From: Myxococcales bacterium
GTDB lineage: Bacteria > Myxococcota > Myxococcia > Myxococcales > Myxococcaceae
Assembly: GCA_016191815.1 (NCBI GenBank)
Contig: JACPVI010000006.1
Coordinates: forward strand, 248,001-312,000
Direction: 5' to 3'
DNA: 64,000 bases
Shown here: piece after piece, positions 63,875 to 64,000 of the stretch
Layout of the letters: every line of letters begins with the position of its first letter
How positions within the stretch are numbered: position 1 is the first letter of the stretch
Program-made: the position numbers and the translations under genes
The notes under the pieces: generated by a model
The model's input: the letters and a program-made list of their open reading frames with translations, nothing else
Told to the model about the DNA's origin: nothing
Databases searched by the model: none

Positions 63875-64000
63875 TTGACGGAGCTGCTGCAGAGCAACCT
63901 CGCGCTCGCGGGCGCAATCCTGGCCGCAGCCCTCATCGGCGTCCGCGCCGCCTCGAGAGATGCGATCCTGAGGAGGGATCTCGGCGGGGCCATCTACTTC
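63875..64000 (+). CDS. Start of a membrane protein, 3' end outside window
   Basis: 42 codons from a TTG. TELLQSNLALAGAILAAALIGVRAASRD begins with one membrane helix, followed by ILRRDLGGAIYF. Too little is visible to name a family, though the pattern would suit a mechanosensitive-channel-type protein. Other frames here are far less hydrophobic. Confidence 0.45.
   Translation, partial: MTELLQSNLALAGAILAAALIGVRAASRDAILRRDLGGAIYF

Overview
The window is about 64 kb of very GC-rich bacterial chromosome. The gene families suggest Myxococcota (the former delta-proteobacterial myxobacteria): a PilZ-receiver hybrid, a MoxR/DUF58 pair, a giant lipoprotein with thrombospondin type 3 and IPT domains, lipoproteins with Gly after the lipobox Cys, and a eukaryote-like pseudokinase. 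This placement is inference; no 16S gene is present. Most genes are compact, with many 4-bp start/stop overlaps (ATGA or GTGA).

Layout. 1-8265 (minus): an OmpA-like barrel protein, then an operon of YqiJ-like OB-fold membrane protein, YqiK/flotillin and a DUF3686-type 'DNA repair ATPase' cut by the window edge. 8505-14083: an unknown protein, a Ser/Thr pseudokinase, a MoxR ATPase with its DUF58 partner, a cyclic-nucleotide-binding protein and thioredoxin reductase. 14122-20485 (minus): an SDR reductase, then an AmmeMemoRadiSam system in which Memo and AMMECR1 are fused in one predicted lipoprotein and the radical SAM enzyme is the C-terminus of a 1388-residue polytopic fusion protein. 20611-28508: an internally deleted Cys/Met PLP enzyme coupled to moaC, a PilZ-receiver protein, a Nudix hydrolase, a LysM protein with a caspase-like His/Cys pair and a B12-binding radical SAM protein. 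An ArsR-methyltransferase fusion then overlaps metH (28505-32020). 32054-32685 is a vapBC-type toxin-antitoxin pair.

32786-38369 is a MerR-controlled operon with two phytoene-desaturase-like flavoproteins, two small paralogous unknown proteins and a methyltransferase. Facing it (38438-44029, minus) is an acyl-CoA operon with two acyl-CoA dehydrogenases, an aldehyde dehydrogenase, a thioesterase and a MetE-like enzyme. It diverges from an acyl-CoA ligase/enoyl-CoA hydratase pair (44140-46496). One acyl-CoA dehydrogenase carries a MITE-like inverted-repeat element inside its reading frame.

The last 113 bp of the enoyl-CoA hydratase gene are repeated, 107 of 113 identical, at 55229-55341. The 8.8 kb between the copies is a lower-GC module that holds only a 2453-residue lipoprotein and a partner of unknown function. 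Beyond it lie clpX, clpP and tig (minus), tRNA-Leu(TAG), tRNA-Lys(CTT) and lgt. A divergent pair of a nuclease/phosphatase-family protein and a PLD-family protein follows; both share an unusual Pro-rich N-terminus with the LysM protein. The window ends with a DUF2231-like membrane protein carrying a CxxCH motif and the start of another membrane protein.

The best candidates for something undescribed are the membrane-fused, apparently extracytoplasmic AmmeMemoRadiSam system, the repeat-flanked giant lipoprotein module with a caspase-like C-terminus, and the MerR/flavoprotein/methyltransferase operon.
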